Source: Ruminococcus sp. Phil11 (GTDB lineage: Bacteria > Bacillota > Clostridia > Oscillospirales > Ruminococcaceae). From it: DNA of 64,000 bases. The translations under genes and the position numbers were made by a program. Shown here piece by piece: positions 51,143-60,165 of this stretch. The stretch is from the NCBI GenBank assembly GCA_001940925.1, contig MSGZ01000024.1, positions 177,264-241,263 on the forward strand, given 5' to 3'. A model generated the notes under the pieces. It worked only from the letters and a program-made list of their open reading frames with translations, ran no database searches and had not been told where the DNA came from. Positions within the stretch are counted from its first letter, which is position 1; every line of letters starts with the position of its first letter.

Positions 51143-53767
51143 ATGGGCAAAAAGTATTGTTACCTCTTCTCTGAGGGTAACGCAAACATGCGTGAGCTCC
51201 TCGGCGGAAAAGGCGCGAACCTCGCTGAGATGACCAACATCGGTCTTCCGGTTCCGCAGGGCTTCACCATTTCGACTGAGGCTTGCACACAGTACTACGA
51301 GGACGGCCGTCAGATCAATGATGAGATCATGGCTGAAATCGAAGAGTACATCGTCAAGATGGAAGGCATCACCGGCAAGAAGTTCGGTGACAAGGAGAAC
51401 CCGCTGCTCGTTTCCGTCCGTTCGGGCGCAAGAGCATCCATGCCGGGTATGATGGACACGATCCTCAACCTCGGTCTGAACGAAGAAGTCGTCAAGACCA
51501 TGGCTGAAAAGTCCGGCAATGAGCGCTGGGCATATGACTGCTACAGAAGATTCATCCAGATGTATTCCGACGTCGTTATGGAAGTCGGCAAGAAGTACTT
51601 TGAGGAGCTCATCGACAAGATGAAAGCAGACCGCGGCGTCACGCAGGACGTCGAGCTGACCGCTGCTGACCTCAAGGAGCTGGCTGAGCAGTTCAAGGCT
51701 GAGTACAAGTCCAAGATCGGCGAGGACTTCCCGTCTGACCCGAAGGATCAGCTGATGGGCGCGATCAAGGCTGTGTTCCGTTCCTGGGACAACCCGCGTG
51801 CAAACGTCTACCGCCGCGACAATGATATCCCGTATTCCTGGGGTACCGCTGTCAACGTGCAGATGATGGCATTCGGCAACATGGGCGATGACTGCGGCAC
51901 CGGCGTTGCGTTCACCCGTGACCCGGCTACCGGCGAGAAGAAGCTCATGGGCGAGTTCCTGAAGAACGCACAGGGCGAGGACGTCGTTGCAGGTGTCCGT
52001 ACTCCGATGCCGATCGCACAGATGGAGGAGGAGTTCCCGGAGGCATATGCAGAGTTCGTCAAGGTCTGCAAGATCCTCGAGGACCGCTATCACGATATGC
52101 AGGACATGGAGTTCACTGTTGAGAACAAGAAGCTCTACATGCTCCAGTGCCGCAACGGTAAGAGAACTGCTCCGGCAGCACTCCAGATCGCATGCGATCT
52201 CGTTGATGAGGGAATGAAGACCGAGGAAGAGGCCGTTCTGATGATCGACCCGCGTAACCTCGACACCCTGCTCCACCCGCAGTTCGATGCAAAGGCTCTG
52301 AAGGCGGCTACACCGCTCGGCAAGGGTCTGGGTGCATCTCCGGGCGCAGCCTGCGGTAAGGTCGTCTTTACGGCTGATGACGCTGAGGCTTGGAACGCAC
52401 GCGGCGAGAAGGTCGTTCTGGTTCGTCTGGAGACCTCTCCGGAGGACATCACCGGTATGAAGGCATCTCAGGGTATCCTGACTGTCCGCGGCGGTATGAC
52501 CTCCCACGCAGCTGTTGTTGCCCGCGGTATGGGTACCTGCTGCGTTTCCGGCTGCTCCGAGATCAATATGGATGAGGCAAACAAGGTGTTCACGCTGGCA
52601 GGCGAGACCTTCAAGGAAGGCGACGCGATCTCCATCGACGGCACCACCGGCAACATCTACAAGGGCATTATCCCGACTGTTGACGCTCAGATCGCAGGCA
52701 CCTTCGGCCGCGTCATGGGCTGGGCAGATAAGTTCCGCAAGCTGAAGGTCCGCACCAATGCGGATACCCCGGCTGATGCGAAGAAGGCAAGAGAGCTTGG
52801 TGCTGAGGGTATCGGCCTCTGCCGTACCGAGCACATGTTCTTCGAGCCGTCCAGAATCGCAGCATTCCGTGAGATGATCTGCGCAGACACCGTCGAGCAG
52901 CGTGAGGCAGCACTCGCAAAGATCGAGCCGATGCAGCAGGCTGACTTCGAGGCTCTGTACGAGGCTCTGGAAGGCAATCCTGTTACCATCCGTTTCCTGG
53001 ATCCGCCGCTCCACGAGTTCGTTCCGACCGAAGAAGCTGATATCAAGGCACTGGCTGATGCACAGGGCAAGTCCGTTGAGGACATCAAGGCGATTATCGC
53101 TTCCCTGCATGAGTTCAACCCGATGATGGGTCACCGCGGCTGCCGTCTGGCTGTCACCTATCCGGAGATCGCTGCAATGCAGACCAAGGCTGTCATCAAG
53201 GCTGCGATCAATGTCAAGAAGGCACATCCGGACTGGAATGTCGAGCCGGAGATCATGATCCCGCTGGTCGGCGAGGTCAAGGAGCTCAAGTTCGTCAAGA
53301 AGGTCGTTGTTGAGACTGCTGATGCTACCATCAAGGCAGCAGGTGCAGATCTGAAGTATCAGGTCGGTACAATGATCGAGATCCCGCGTGCAGCACTGAC
53401 TGCTGACGAAATCGCGAAGGAAGCAGACTTCTTCTGCTTCGGCACCAACGATCTGACCCAGATGACCTTCGGCTTCTCCCGTGACGACGCAGGCAAGTTC
53501 CTCGGCGCTTACTACGATGCCAAGATCTTCGAGAGCGATCCGTTCGCAAAGCTGGATCAGACCGGCGTCGGCAAGCTGATGAAGATGGCGATCGAGCTGG
53601 GCAAGCCGGTCAATCCGAAGCTTCACTGCGGTATCTGCGGTGAGCACGGCGGCGACCCGTCCTCTGTCGAGTTCTGCCACGAGATCGGTCTGGACTACGT
53701 GTCCTGCTCGCCGTTCCGCGTGCCGATCGCAAGACTGGCTGCGGCACAGGCTGCACTCCGCAAGTAA
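51143..53767 (+). CDS. ppdK: Pyruvate, phosphate dikinase
   Basis: 874 residues, the same length as the clostridial enzyme. It interconverts PEP, AMP and PPi with pyruvate, ATP and Pi, and in fermenters saves energy in glycolysis. The ATP-grasp part begins GKKYCYLFSEGNANMRELLG; the phosphohistidine is in LTVRGGMTSHAAVVARGMG; the PEP/pyruvate TIM barrel has GLCRTEHMFF, GHRGCRLA and the active-site Cys in NPKLHCGICGEHGGDP. A GGAGG ribosome site precedes ATG 51143. Codon use is strongly biased, as for a highly expressed gene. Single-gene unit with a strong terminator. Confidence 0.98.
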   Translation: MGKKYCYLFSEGNANMRELLGGKGANLAEMTNIGLPVPQGFTISTEACTQYYEDGRQINDEIMAEIEEYIVKMEGITGKKFGDKENPLLVSVRSGARASMPGMMDTILNLGLNEEVVKTMAEKSGNERWAYDCYRRFIQMYSDVVMEVGKKYFEELIDKMKADRGVTQDVELTAADLKELAEQFKAEYKSKIGEDFPSDPKDQLMGAIKAVFRSWDNPRANVYRRDNDIPYSWGTAVNVQMMAFGNMGDDCGTGVAFTRDPATGEKKLMGEFLKNAQGEDVVAGVRTPMPIAQMEEEFPEAYAEFVKVCKILEDRYHDMQDMEFTVENKKLYMLQCRNGKRTAPAALQIACDLVDEGMKTEEEAVLMIDPRNLDTLLHPQFDAKALKAATPLGKGLGASPGAACGKVVFTADDAEAWNARGEKVVLVRLETSPEDITGMKASQGILTVRGGMTSHAAVVARGMGTCCVSGCSEINMDEANKVFTLAGETFKEGDAISIDGTTGNIYKGIIPTVDAQIAGTFGRVMGWADKFRKLKVRTNADTPADAKKARELGAEGIGLCRTEHMFFEPSRIAAFREMICADTVEQREAALAKIEPMQQADFEALYEALEGNPVTIRFLDPPLHEFVPTEEADIKALADAQGKSVEDIKAIIASLHEFNPMMGHRGCRLAVTYPEIAAMQTKAVIKAAINVKKAHPDWNVEPEIMIPLVGEVKELKFVKKVVVETADATIKAAGADLKYQVGTMIEIPRAALTADEIAKEADFFCFGTNDLTQMTFGFSRDDAGKFLGAYYDAKIFESDPFAKLDQTGVGKLMKMAIELGKPVNPKLHCGICGEHGGDPSSVEFCHEIGLDYVSCSPFRVPIARLAAAQAALRK

Positions 53768-53797
53768 TCTGATCCGATCAGAGAACTGAATAAACAA

Positions 53798-53836
53798 GCG
53801 ACCCTCACAGGTACAAGCCTGCGGGGGTCGCTTTTT
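53798..53836 (+). terminator. Terminator of ppdK
   Basis: GCGACCC (53798-53804) pairs with GGGTCGC (53825-53831), then TTTTT. Confidence 0.9.
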
Positions 53837-53847
53837 GCGTATCTGCG

Positions 53848-53884
53848 AAAAAAAGAGGTGCCGACCGCAGTCAGCACCTCTTTG
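53848..53884 (-). terminator. Terminator of the minus-strand gene at 53893
   Basis: Minus strand AGAGGTGCTGAC with GTCGGCACCTCT and seven T. The inner stem TGCTGAC/GTCGGCA is the same as in the family A terminators. Confidence 0.88.
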
Positions 53885-53892
53885 CTTTGTGA

Positions 53893-54846
53893 TCACTCAA
53901 AACTGAGTACGCCGTTTTCCTCCAGCCATCTCATAAACTGAAAACGCGCCTCATCGCGGCACTCCTCTTTCACCATATAGTACATATAGTGCTCAATCAG
54001 ATTCAGGAGACTGGATGTGCGGCCCTCCAGCTTGAATTGCTCAAAGCCCATCGGAATATAGGTATTCCAGATTTCATCCGGCTTAATGATGTTTTCATAG
54101 TCCAGAATCTCAAACAGCGATTGATTCTGATGCGGACATGACAAATAACGCTTCAGCTCCGGATGCTGAAGCAGGAGCTTTTTGTTGTCAAACGGTTCGC
54201 CGCGGTGATTTTTCACATGCTCGGCGTATGCGATCTGCTGCACGCCGATCGACCGGTAATGCGAAGCACGCTTCGGACATTTCGCCGCACAGCTCGCATT
54301 GACAAGCAGCTCGCATTTTTTCTTATCCGGAATCTTTTCCAGAATATCCAGCCTGTGGTTCAGGTCGTAGTCAATGACGACGATATGATAATCCTTTCCG
54401 ACCTCCTGAATCAGCTTGTCCCCGTCCGTGATGCGCTTGCAGGTCGAGCTGGTGATCTTATAATTCGGATAATTCTTCCGGATGTATTCCTCCAGCATCG
54501 GCGAAAACACGATGCACTCATTGAGCCCGTTGTCCGCAAGACGCATCACCATATTGCAGAATTCATCATCCAGATGCTTCTTTTCCAGCATCGGATTGGT
54601 GAACGTGAACCGCAGCGGAATGCCTAAGTCATTATAGGATTTGATTACGGTCTTGATAAACGGCTCATTACAGAAGCCGTCCAGCGTGCGGCCGCCGTTC
54701 CAGATCGACTGCGGGAATGTGCCGTAGACCGACGCGATCTCCACGCCCTCGCGGAAATACTCCGGATTATGTGCCAGAAATTCAGCAAATACGAGATTGA
54801 ATTTGAATTTGGCTACAAAGTCCGGAAGATGAAATCTTGCTCTCAT
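53893..54846 (-). CDS. Conserved Cys-containing protein of unassigned function (possibly U32-like)
   Basis: 317 residues, soluble, no signal peptide. Features: VYGTFPQSIWNGGRTLDGF near the N-terminus, repeated strand-helix units suggesting a TIM barrel, and cysteines in DEFCNM, SSTCKRI, NASCAAKCPKRASHYRS and YLSCPHQ. Layout and late cysteine cluster recall peptidase U32-type or iron-sulfur TIM barrel proteins, some of which act in tRNA/rRNA hydroxylation, but the family motif itself is not clear. It stands alone after ppdK with its own terminator. Function not assigned. Confidence 0.6.
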   Translation of the reverse strand: MRARFHLPDFVAKFKFNLVFAEFLAHNPEYFREGVEIASVYGTFPQSIWNGGRTLDGFCNEPFIKTVIKSYNDLGIPLRFTFTNPMLEKKHLDDEFCNMVMRLADNGLNECIVFSPMLEEYIRKNYPNYKITSSTCKRITDGDKLIQEVGKDYHIVVIDYDLNHRLDILEKIPDKKKCELLVNASCAAKCPKRASHYRSIGVQQIAYAEHVKNHRGEPFDNKKLLLQHPELKRYLSCPHQNQSLFEILDYENIIKPDEIWNTYIPMGFEQFKLEGRTSSLLNLIEHYMYYMVKEECRDEARFQFMRWLEENGVLSFE

Positions 54847-55021
54847 TCAGATAAACATCCTTTCTTCGTCCTGCCAGCATTCTGCCGTATGCGGTGTGCA
54901 GCAGGAAGTTGTCTGTATCTATAGTATAGCATAGACAGGTGTGCAAAGATGTTAAGATTCTGTGAACAATGCGGGCATCGGGCGAAAATGCGGTTGACCG
55001 CAAGATTATTTGTATAAACCA

Positions 55022-55050
55022 TTGAAATTATGACAAAACCGTGCTATAAT
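55022..55050 (+). promoter_or_regulatory. Promoter of the membrane hydrolase gene
   Basis: TTGAAA (55022-55027), 17 bases, TATAAT (55045-55050), 57 bases before the start. Confidence 0.85.
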
Positions 55051-55107
55051 AAAAATGGCGCAGCTAAGGTTCCGCTGCGACTGTGTCGAAAAAAGGTGGC
55101 TGTATCA

Positions 55108-57243
55108 ATGAAGGAATGGATCGAGACCCTGAAAGAAAAAACCATGCCGTATCGTTCGCTGATGAGCGCGGGCAGGCTGTCCGCGACGATCCTGATGTGG
55201 ATCGCGATGACGCTGCTGCTCGGCGAGATGGTCGCGGACCTCTATCCGGTGCTGCCGTTCTGGGCAGGGTATCCGGTCGCAGCGGGCATTGTCATTGTGC
55301 TGACCTTTGCGCTGTACCTGCTGATCCGCGTGATTTTCGGGGGCAAGTCGCTGAGCCGTGCGGCATTTCTGCTGCTGCTGACGCTGCTGCTGATGATGTT
55401 CTTTGCAGCAGATCACGATGCGCATCCGGTGACCTGCATTCTGTTTGCACTGCTCGGCGCATTTGCAGCGGACGGCGCAGGCCGTGCCGTCGTGGGTATG
55501 ATCCGAACCCGGCAGTTCCGCATTTCGGGGCTTGTGACCTTCCTTGTCAGCGGTGCCGTGATCGCGGGCTTTGTGCTGGCGTTCCTGCAAAAGGGCTTCG
55601 GCGAAAACCGCATCCCGGCATATACTTCCCTGCGCGCGAAAAGTACGGAGGCACCCAAAGGCTTTTCCGATACGCTGGCGAACGGCTCGCTGGATGTCAA
55701 AAGCTTCAGCTACGGCCCCGGCAGCAATTATGACCGCGAATCGCAGACGATCGACCTTTCCGAAATGGCGGAGCGCAAGGGCATTGCCGCGCCCGGCATG
55801 AAGCTGTACTTCAACAGGGGGCTCGATCAGGCACCGGTCTGCGGCCGCGTCTGGTATCCGCTCGGCAAAAAGAAATGTCCGACGCTGTTCATCGTGCACG
55901 GCAATCACAACTATGGCACGGAATCTTATCTCGGCTACGAATATCTCTGCAGAATGCTCGCGACAAACGGCTATGTTGCCGTGTCCGTCGATGAAAACAT
56001 CCTCAACGACCTTTCCGATGAAAACGATGCCCGTGCTGTGCTCATGCTGGAAAACATGAAGCAGCTGCTCAAATGGTCGGAGGAGGACAGCAGTTCTCCG
56101 CTCTACGGCATGATCGACCCCGAAAAGCTCGCAGTTGCGGGCCATTCCAGAGGCGGCGAGACCGCTGCCCTGACTGCATTGCTCACAAATTATGAACGCT
56201 ATCCTGAAAACGGCTGCATCAAGCTCGGCTATCATATCCCGATTCAGTCGGTCATCGCGATCGCACCGACCTGCGACCAGTATCAGCCGGCAGGCCGCTC
56301 CGCAGTCCTTGAGGACGTCAATTATCTGATGATTCACGGCGCGGACGATCAGGACGTTTTCACGCCCATGGGCGAAAAGCAGTATAACAACGTGCATTTC
56401 ACCGGCGAAAAAGACTGCTTCAAATCCATGATCTTCCTGCTCGGTGCAAACCACGGCCAGTTCAATACCAAGTGGGGCGATAACGACATGGGGATGCCGT
56501 TCGGTTATGTGATGAACCGCAATGCCTTCCTGAACGCCGATGACCAGCGCGCACTGCTCTGCGCGTATGTCAAGACCTTCCTTGATGTCACGCTCAAGGG
56601 TGATACAAAATACCGCAGTCTGTTCTCGAACACCGATGCCTACCGCAGTGCGCTGCCGGATACGGTTACCTGCGCGATGTATCAGGACTCGGAATTTGAA
56701 CCGCTGACGGACTTCAATGCCGCATCGGATCTCGCGGTACAGAACGGTGTAAAGCTCAATGTCAAAAACGCCGACCTCTGGACGGAACAGCTCTATGATA
56801 CAATGACCGAGGCGGAAAGCGGCGACTACGGCCTTTATATGGAATGGGACGACGAAAACGATGTGACGGTCAGCATGGAATTTGATAAAGCAGACCTCTC
56901 GAAAAAAAGCTTCTCGTTTGCGGTAGCCGATCTCCGCGAGAAGGATGTGCCGCGTGCGCTGCTGGACTACACCGTCACGCTGACGGACAGCAATGGCAAG
57001 ACCGCGACCGCCAAAAAGCACATGGAGGTATTCCCGGCACTGGGCATTCAGGCGACCAAGTTCCATTCGCTCTGGTTTGATTATGTATACCGGCACCCGT
57101 TCACGACCGTGACCGTTCCGCAGGATGCCTATCAGGCAGAGGACGGTTTTGATCCGTCAAAGGTGACCGCCGCGGAGATCAGCTTCCGCGACATGAAGGA
57201 CGGCAAGCTCCTGCTCAACGACATCGGCTTTGCGGCGAAGTGA
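55108..57243 (+). CDS. Membrane protein with extracytoplasmic alpha/beta hydrolase domain
   Basis: 711 residues. About five membrane helices (20-190) precede an alpha/beta hydrolase core (about 265-480) with oxyanion region LFIVHGNHNYGTES, nucleophile elbow VAGHSRGGETAA, acid near MIHGADDQDVF and histidine in LLGANHGQFN. The C-terminal 190 residues are beta-rich. The fold recalls platelet-activating-factor acetylhydrolase/cutinase-like esterases. It begins with ATG 55108 (AAAGGTGG upstream); a longer frame from 55030 lies in the promoter. Likely acts on an outside ester or lipid; the substrate is unknown. Confidence 0.75.
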   Translation: MKEWIETLKEKTMPYRSLMSAGRLSATILMWIAMTLLLGEMVADLYPVLPFWAGYPVAAGIVIVLTFALYLLIRVIFGGKSLSRAAFLLLLTLLLMMFFAADHDAHPVTCILFALLGAFAADGAGRAVVGMIRTRQFRISGLVTFLVSGAVIAGFVLAFLQKGFGENRIPAYTSLRAKSTEAPKGFSDTLANGSLDVKSFSYGPGSNYDRESQTIDLSEMAERKGIAAPGMKLYFNRGLDQAPVCGRVWYPLGKKKCPTLFIVHGNHNYGTESYLGYEYLCRMLATNGYVAVSVDENILNDLSDENDARAVLMLENMKQLLKWSEEDSSSPLYGMIDPEKLAVAGHSRGGETAALTALLTNYERYPENGCIKLGYHIPIQSVIAIAPTCDQYQPAGRSAVLEDVNYLMIHGADDQDVFTPMGEKQYNNVHFTGEKDCFKSMIFLLGANHGQFNTKWGDNDMGMPFGYVMNRNAFLNADDQRALLCAYVKTFLDVTLKGDTKYRSLFSNTDAYRSALPDTVTCAMYQDSEFEPLTDFNAASDLAVQNGVKLNVKNADLWTEQLYDTMTEAESGDYGLYMEWDDENDVTVSMEFDKADLSKKSFSFAVADLREKDVPRALLDYTVTLTDSNGKTATAKKHMEVFPALGIQATKFHSLWFDYVYRHPFTTVTVPQDAYQAEDGFDPSKVTAAEISFRDMKDGKLLLNDIGFAAK

Positions 57244-57355
57244 GCGGTGCCTCCGGCGGATCAAAAATGGGGCTCCGCCCCAAACCCCGCTGGGGACATT
57301 GTCCCCAGACCCCGTTATAAAGGACAAGAGGGTGCTGACGGAACGGTCGGCACCC
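57244..57355 (+). repeat. Dispersed 3'-end repeat, family A, with built-in terminator
   Basis: Directly at the hydrolase stop: GCGGTGCCTCCGGCGGATCA, ATGGGGCTCCGCCCC, CCCCGCTGGGGAC, GTCCCCAGACCCCGTTATA and terminator stem GGGTGCTGAC (57330-57339) with GTCGGCACCC (57346-57355). Same as at 34189, and reversed at 60021. Confidence 0.85.
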
Positions 57356-57360
57356 TATTT

Positions 57361-57620
57361 TATCCGGTCGGGCGTTAGGCTAACCGTTTGCAGCCATATC
57401 GAAAGTTTTGGTCGAGCTTTTTTAAAAGCTTGGCGCGGAGCCCGCGCTGGCAATTCCTAAAGCCCGCCGGTTACGCCATGCGAAAAATAGAATTACTTGT
57501 TTCCGGTCTGCAACCACACAAAAGTTTTGATCAAACTTTTTCAAAAGTTTGCGGGTCAAGGGCAGAGCCCTTGTCGCGCTCCGCAGAGTGCGAAACTCCC
57601 CTAGCGTTCAAGCACTCGAA
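57361..57620 (+). repeat. GC-rich repeat with ACAAAAGTTT core, two units
   Basis: GGTCGGGCGTTAGGCTAACC and GTTTGCAGCC, then ATCGAAAGTTTTGGTCGAGC and a TTTAAAAGCTTGG turn; after GCCCGCCGG the series returns: CTGCAACCACACAAAAGTTT, TGATCAAACTTTTTCAAAAG, GCAGAGCCCTTG. Related to 34313-34440. No gene is visible in 57244-57746. Confidence 0.7.
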
Positions 57621-57692
57621 GGGCTTGGGAGCAGGCAAGAGCGGCTCCCATTCTAAAACAGCATCCGCGCAGCGGATACCTTATTTCCAAAC

Positions 57693-57730
57693 AAAAATCC
57701 GCCGGTATGCGCAAGGGCACACCGGCGGAA
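57693..57730 (-). terminator. Terminator of the ECF/PASTA operon
   Basis: Minus strand CCGCCGGT (57728-57721) with ACCGGCGG (57706-57699), then ATTTTTG. Confidence 0.8.
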
Positions 57731-57746
57731 GATTTCTGTTTGCAGA

Positions 57747-59375
57747 TCATTCACTGAACGCTCTGAATGCACTTTCAATGTCCTCGTCAACAGTCTCATA
57801 GGATGCGGTTTCAGGGTGGAGAATATAGCTTCCTGCATATTCCTCCCGATTGGTCTCCCAGTCAACCAGATACGCAGTCGCCAGCGTATGTTCTTTGCTG
57901 CAGTCCGGATACATATAATCCGTTGCAAATCCGTCTCCTTCCATGTCGGCCGGGAGCGTAACACCGATAATCTTCTGCGATTCATCGCGCAGGCAATAAT
58001 ATAATTTCTTATCCGGACGCTGCCCGGAATAGCTGAATTTCATCACGATGTTCTGCTCGCCTTCTTTTTTCACAACCTGAAGCACAACGAACGACTGTAA
58101 ACCGCACGGTTTTGACACTTCACTTTGCTTCACGACAGTTCCTGCCGGATACTCGTCTGAATCTATGAGATACCTGAGCGGCAGAACGCCGGATTCTTCT
58201 GCAATTTGCTTTGCACTTTCCCAGTCCATACCGGTCACATCCGGAATCTCAGCTTTCTGCCCTAAGCTGACCGTCACATACACCGTGCTGCCGATCGCAG
58301 CCTCCGTGCCCGGTTCCGGGTCGATCGAGATCGGCTGACCGGACGGCACTTCATCGTCATAGCGGGTGCGCTTGTCAATGACAAGACCGTGATCCATAAG
58401 CGTCTTTTTGGCAGCTTCCCAGTCCATGCCCATGATATCCGGCACAGTCGTCGGGTCGCCCTTTGCACCGATGTTCACAAACAGCTTGATCTCATCGCCC
58501 GGATTGACCCAGTAGCCCTCGCCGTCAGAGTAGCTGTACTCCCTCGCGCCCCCGTCAACATATTCCGTGTTATACGGCGGCACAAGTTCAAACGTGACAG
58601 CCCCGATGTCAACATCGGCGTCAGAACCGAGGATCTGTCCCTCCATAACGACGCTGACACCCTTGTCTGCGAGCATTGCCGCTGCTTCCTCATACTGCAT
58701 CCCATAAACATCCGGGATCCAGATCATGCTGTCAAACACATCCGAAATTTCAAAATCGAGATGCCCGAGGATGCCCTCTGTTTCGCCGTCCTCTGCAAGA
58801 TTCACCAGCGTATAGCTGCCGGCGGGGAGCTGTTCAAAGCAGAGCCGCTGCAGGCTTTCGCCCCGTGCAATATCATCGAAAAACACCGTATAGGGTTCAC
58901 AGTCCGCGACCTTTTCGCCGTTCTGCGTCACGATATATACCGGATTGTACGGGATATGATCCTGCTCTGTACGATTGATAATATTGATCATGATGCCGGT
59001 CGGCAGGGGAGCGGTTACATCTGTATTGAGCTCCATATAAGGCTTTGCAATATCCTGCACCTCTGATTCTGCGGAGACCGCCGCGCCCGGCGTCACGCTG
59101 TCGGACGCTTTCATTCTGCTGATGCCGTAGATCAGCGCGCCGTTCAGCCCGAGGCAAAGCGCGACTGCCGCAGCAATGCCTGCTCTGCCGATGCGGAGCG
59201 GTGCCTGCTTTGCTTTTTCTGCACGCTGTTTCTTCATTGTATGCGCTCCTTTCGTCATGCGGATTGCCTGACCGCGCTGTTCCTGCGGAGATTCGGAATC
59301 CGCCGTCCGGAATGCGCAGTCCACAAGGTCCTCCGGCAGATCGCCGAGCAGCTCCATATAGTTCATCGGCTTCAA
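57747..59375 (-). CDS. Transmembrane anti-sigma-like protein with three PASTA domains
   Basis: 542 residues. A cytosolic N-terminus (1-64) with ELLGDLPEDLVDCAFR, one membrane helix (about 65-86), a bacterial Ig-like segment (about 125-205), then three PASTA domains (about 216-302, 308-372, 375-437; IPDVYGMQYEEAAAML, VPDIMGMDWEAAKKTL, IPDVTGMDWESAKQIA) and a C-terminal beta-rich domain. PASTA domains bind peptidoglycan stem peptides and are known from Ser/Thr kinases and PBPs. TTG 59375 is taken as start: GGAGG lies seven bases before it and it overlaps the sigma stop (TTGA). Anti-sigma role is inferred from that coupling. Confidence 0.72.
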   Translation of the reverse strand: MKPMNYMELLGDLPEDLVDCAFRTADSESPQEQRGQAIRMTKGAHTMKKQRAEKAKQAPLRIGRAGIAAAVALCLGLNGALIYGISRMKASDSVTPGAAVSAESEVQDIAKPYMELNTDVTAPLPTGIMINIINRTEQDHIPYNPVYIVTQNGEKVADCEPYTVFFDDIARGESLQRLCFEQLPAGSYTLVNLAEDGETEGILGHLDFEISDVFDSMIWIPDVYGMQYEEAAAMLADKGVSVVMEGQILGSDADVDIGAVTFELVPPYNTEYVDGGAREYSYSDGEGYWVNPGDEIKLFVNIGAKGDPTTVPDIMGMDWEAAKKTLMDHGLVIDKRTRYDDEVPSGQPISIDPEPGTEAAIGSTVYVTVSLGQKAEIPDVTGMDWESAKQIAEESGVLPLRYLIDSDEYPAGTVVKQSEVSKPCGLQSFVVLQVVKKEGEQNIVMKFSYSGQRPDKKLYYCLRDESQKIIGVTLPADMEGDGFATDYMYPDCSKEHTLATAYLVDWETNREEYAGSYILHPETASYETVDEDIESAFRAFSE

Positions 59376-59932
59376 AGCAATCCCTCCTTTTCAAAAGCTT
59401 CTTTCAGTTTTTTGCGTGTACGCCGCAGCGAAAGCTTGACGGCGTTCTGGGTGATGCCGAACTGTGCCGCGATGCTCTGCACAGAAGCGGCGAGGTAATA
59501 CCGCTGCAGAAAGATCGCCTTTTCCCTGTCAGGGAGGGTGCGCAGAAGCGCGGCGGTCTGATCGAGCAGTTCGCGGCGTTCCAGCTCCGTTTCGACCGTT
59601 TCCGCTGCCGGAACGATCTCTGCGATCTCGTCAAGCGCAGCGGCAAACTGGGAGCCGCCGCGTTTCAGTCTGCGTTCATGCTGATAGCGGTTGATCGCGT
59701 TGCGACGTGTCAGTGCCGCGAGGTAGGCGCGGAGACTTTCTGGTTCATTCGGCGGAATGCTGCGCCAGACCGCCATGAGTGTATCACTGACGCATTCCTC
59801 TGCATCCTCATGGTTTCCCGTGATCTGATATGCAAGCTGCCTGCACAGCTTTCCGTAAACGGAACGGATCATCTCCAATGCAGCTTCATCGCGCTTCTGC
59901 AGCAGCGCAATGATCTTGCTGTCGTGAAGCAT
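59372..59932 (-). CDS. ECF-type RNA polymerase sigma factor
   Basis: 186 residues. Region 2 (HEDAEECVSDTLMAVWRSI, YLAALTRRNAINRYQ) and region 4 (LPDREKAIFLQRYYL, FGITQNAVKLSLRRTRKKLK) are well conserved. It is a distant paralogue of the sigma factor at 25171. The downstream PASTA-domain gene overlaps it by four bases. An ATG with GGTGAGGAGGTGAG upstream is the start. The regulon cannot be told; self-control is likely. Confidence 0.92.
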   Translation of the reverse strand: MLHDSKIIALLQKRDEAALEMIRSVYGKLCRQLAYQITGNHEDAEECVSDTLMAVWRSIPPNEPESLRAYLAALTRRNAINRYQHERRLKRGGSQFAAALDEIAEIVPAAETVETELERRELLDQTAALLRTLPDREKAIFLQRYYLAASVQSIAAQFGITQNAVKLSLRRTRKKLKEAFEKEGLL

Positions 59933-59961
59933 CGCCTCACCTCCTCACCTATATAGACAGC

Positions 59962-59986
59962 AGGCAGGAGAAAAGGTGTCCTGCCT
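59962..59986. promoter_or_regulatory. Inverted repeat ahead of the ECF/PASTA operon
   Basis: AGGCAGGA (59962-59969) and TCCTGCCT (59979-59986) are exact complements, 30 bases before the sigma start; TATATA (59951-59956) lies between. No T-run follows, so an operator or promoter element is more likely than a terminator. Confidence 0.45.
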
Positions 59987-60020
59987 CTTCTGAAAAAAAC
60001 TCTGACGATAGACGCAGTAA

Positions 60021-60165
60021 GGGTGCCGATTGTAACATCAGCACCCAATTCGCTATTTATAATGAGGGTCTGGGAACATGTCCCCGGCAGGGGTCAACGC
60101 GAAGAAACAGGTTTCTTCATGTTTAGGGGCGGAGCCCCATTTTTGATCTGCCGGAGGCACCGTTC
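60021..60165 (-). repeat. Dispersed 3'-end repeat, family A, reversed copy
   Basis: Read on the minus strand from the histidine kinase stop: ACGGTGCCTCCGGCAGATCA, ATGGGGCTCCGCCCC, GGGGACATGTTCCCAGACCC, and terminator stem GGGTGCTGAT with ATCGGCACCC (60046-60021). It is more diverged in the middle than the other two copies. Confidence 0.8.

Noticed and set aside
51110-53896. 928-residue open frame on the minus strand
   Set aside because: Antisense of ppdK, which has a perfect family match; the shadow protein has no recognisable domain.
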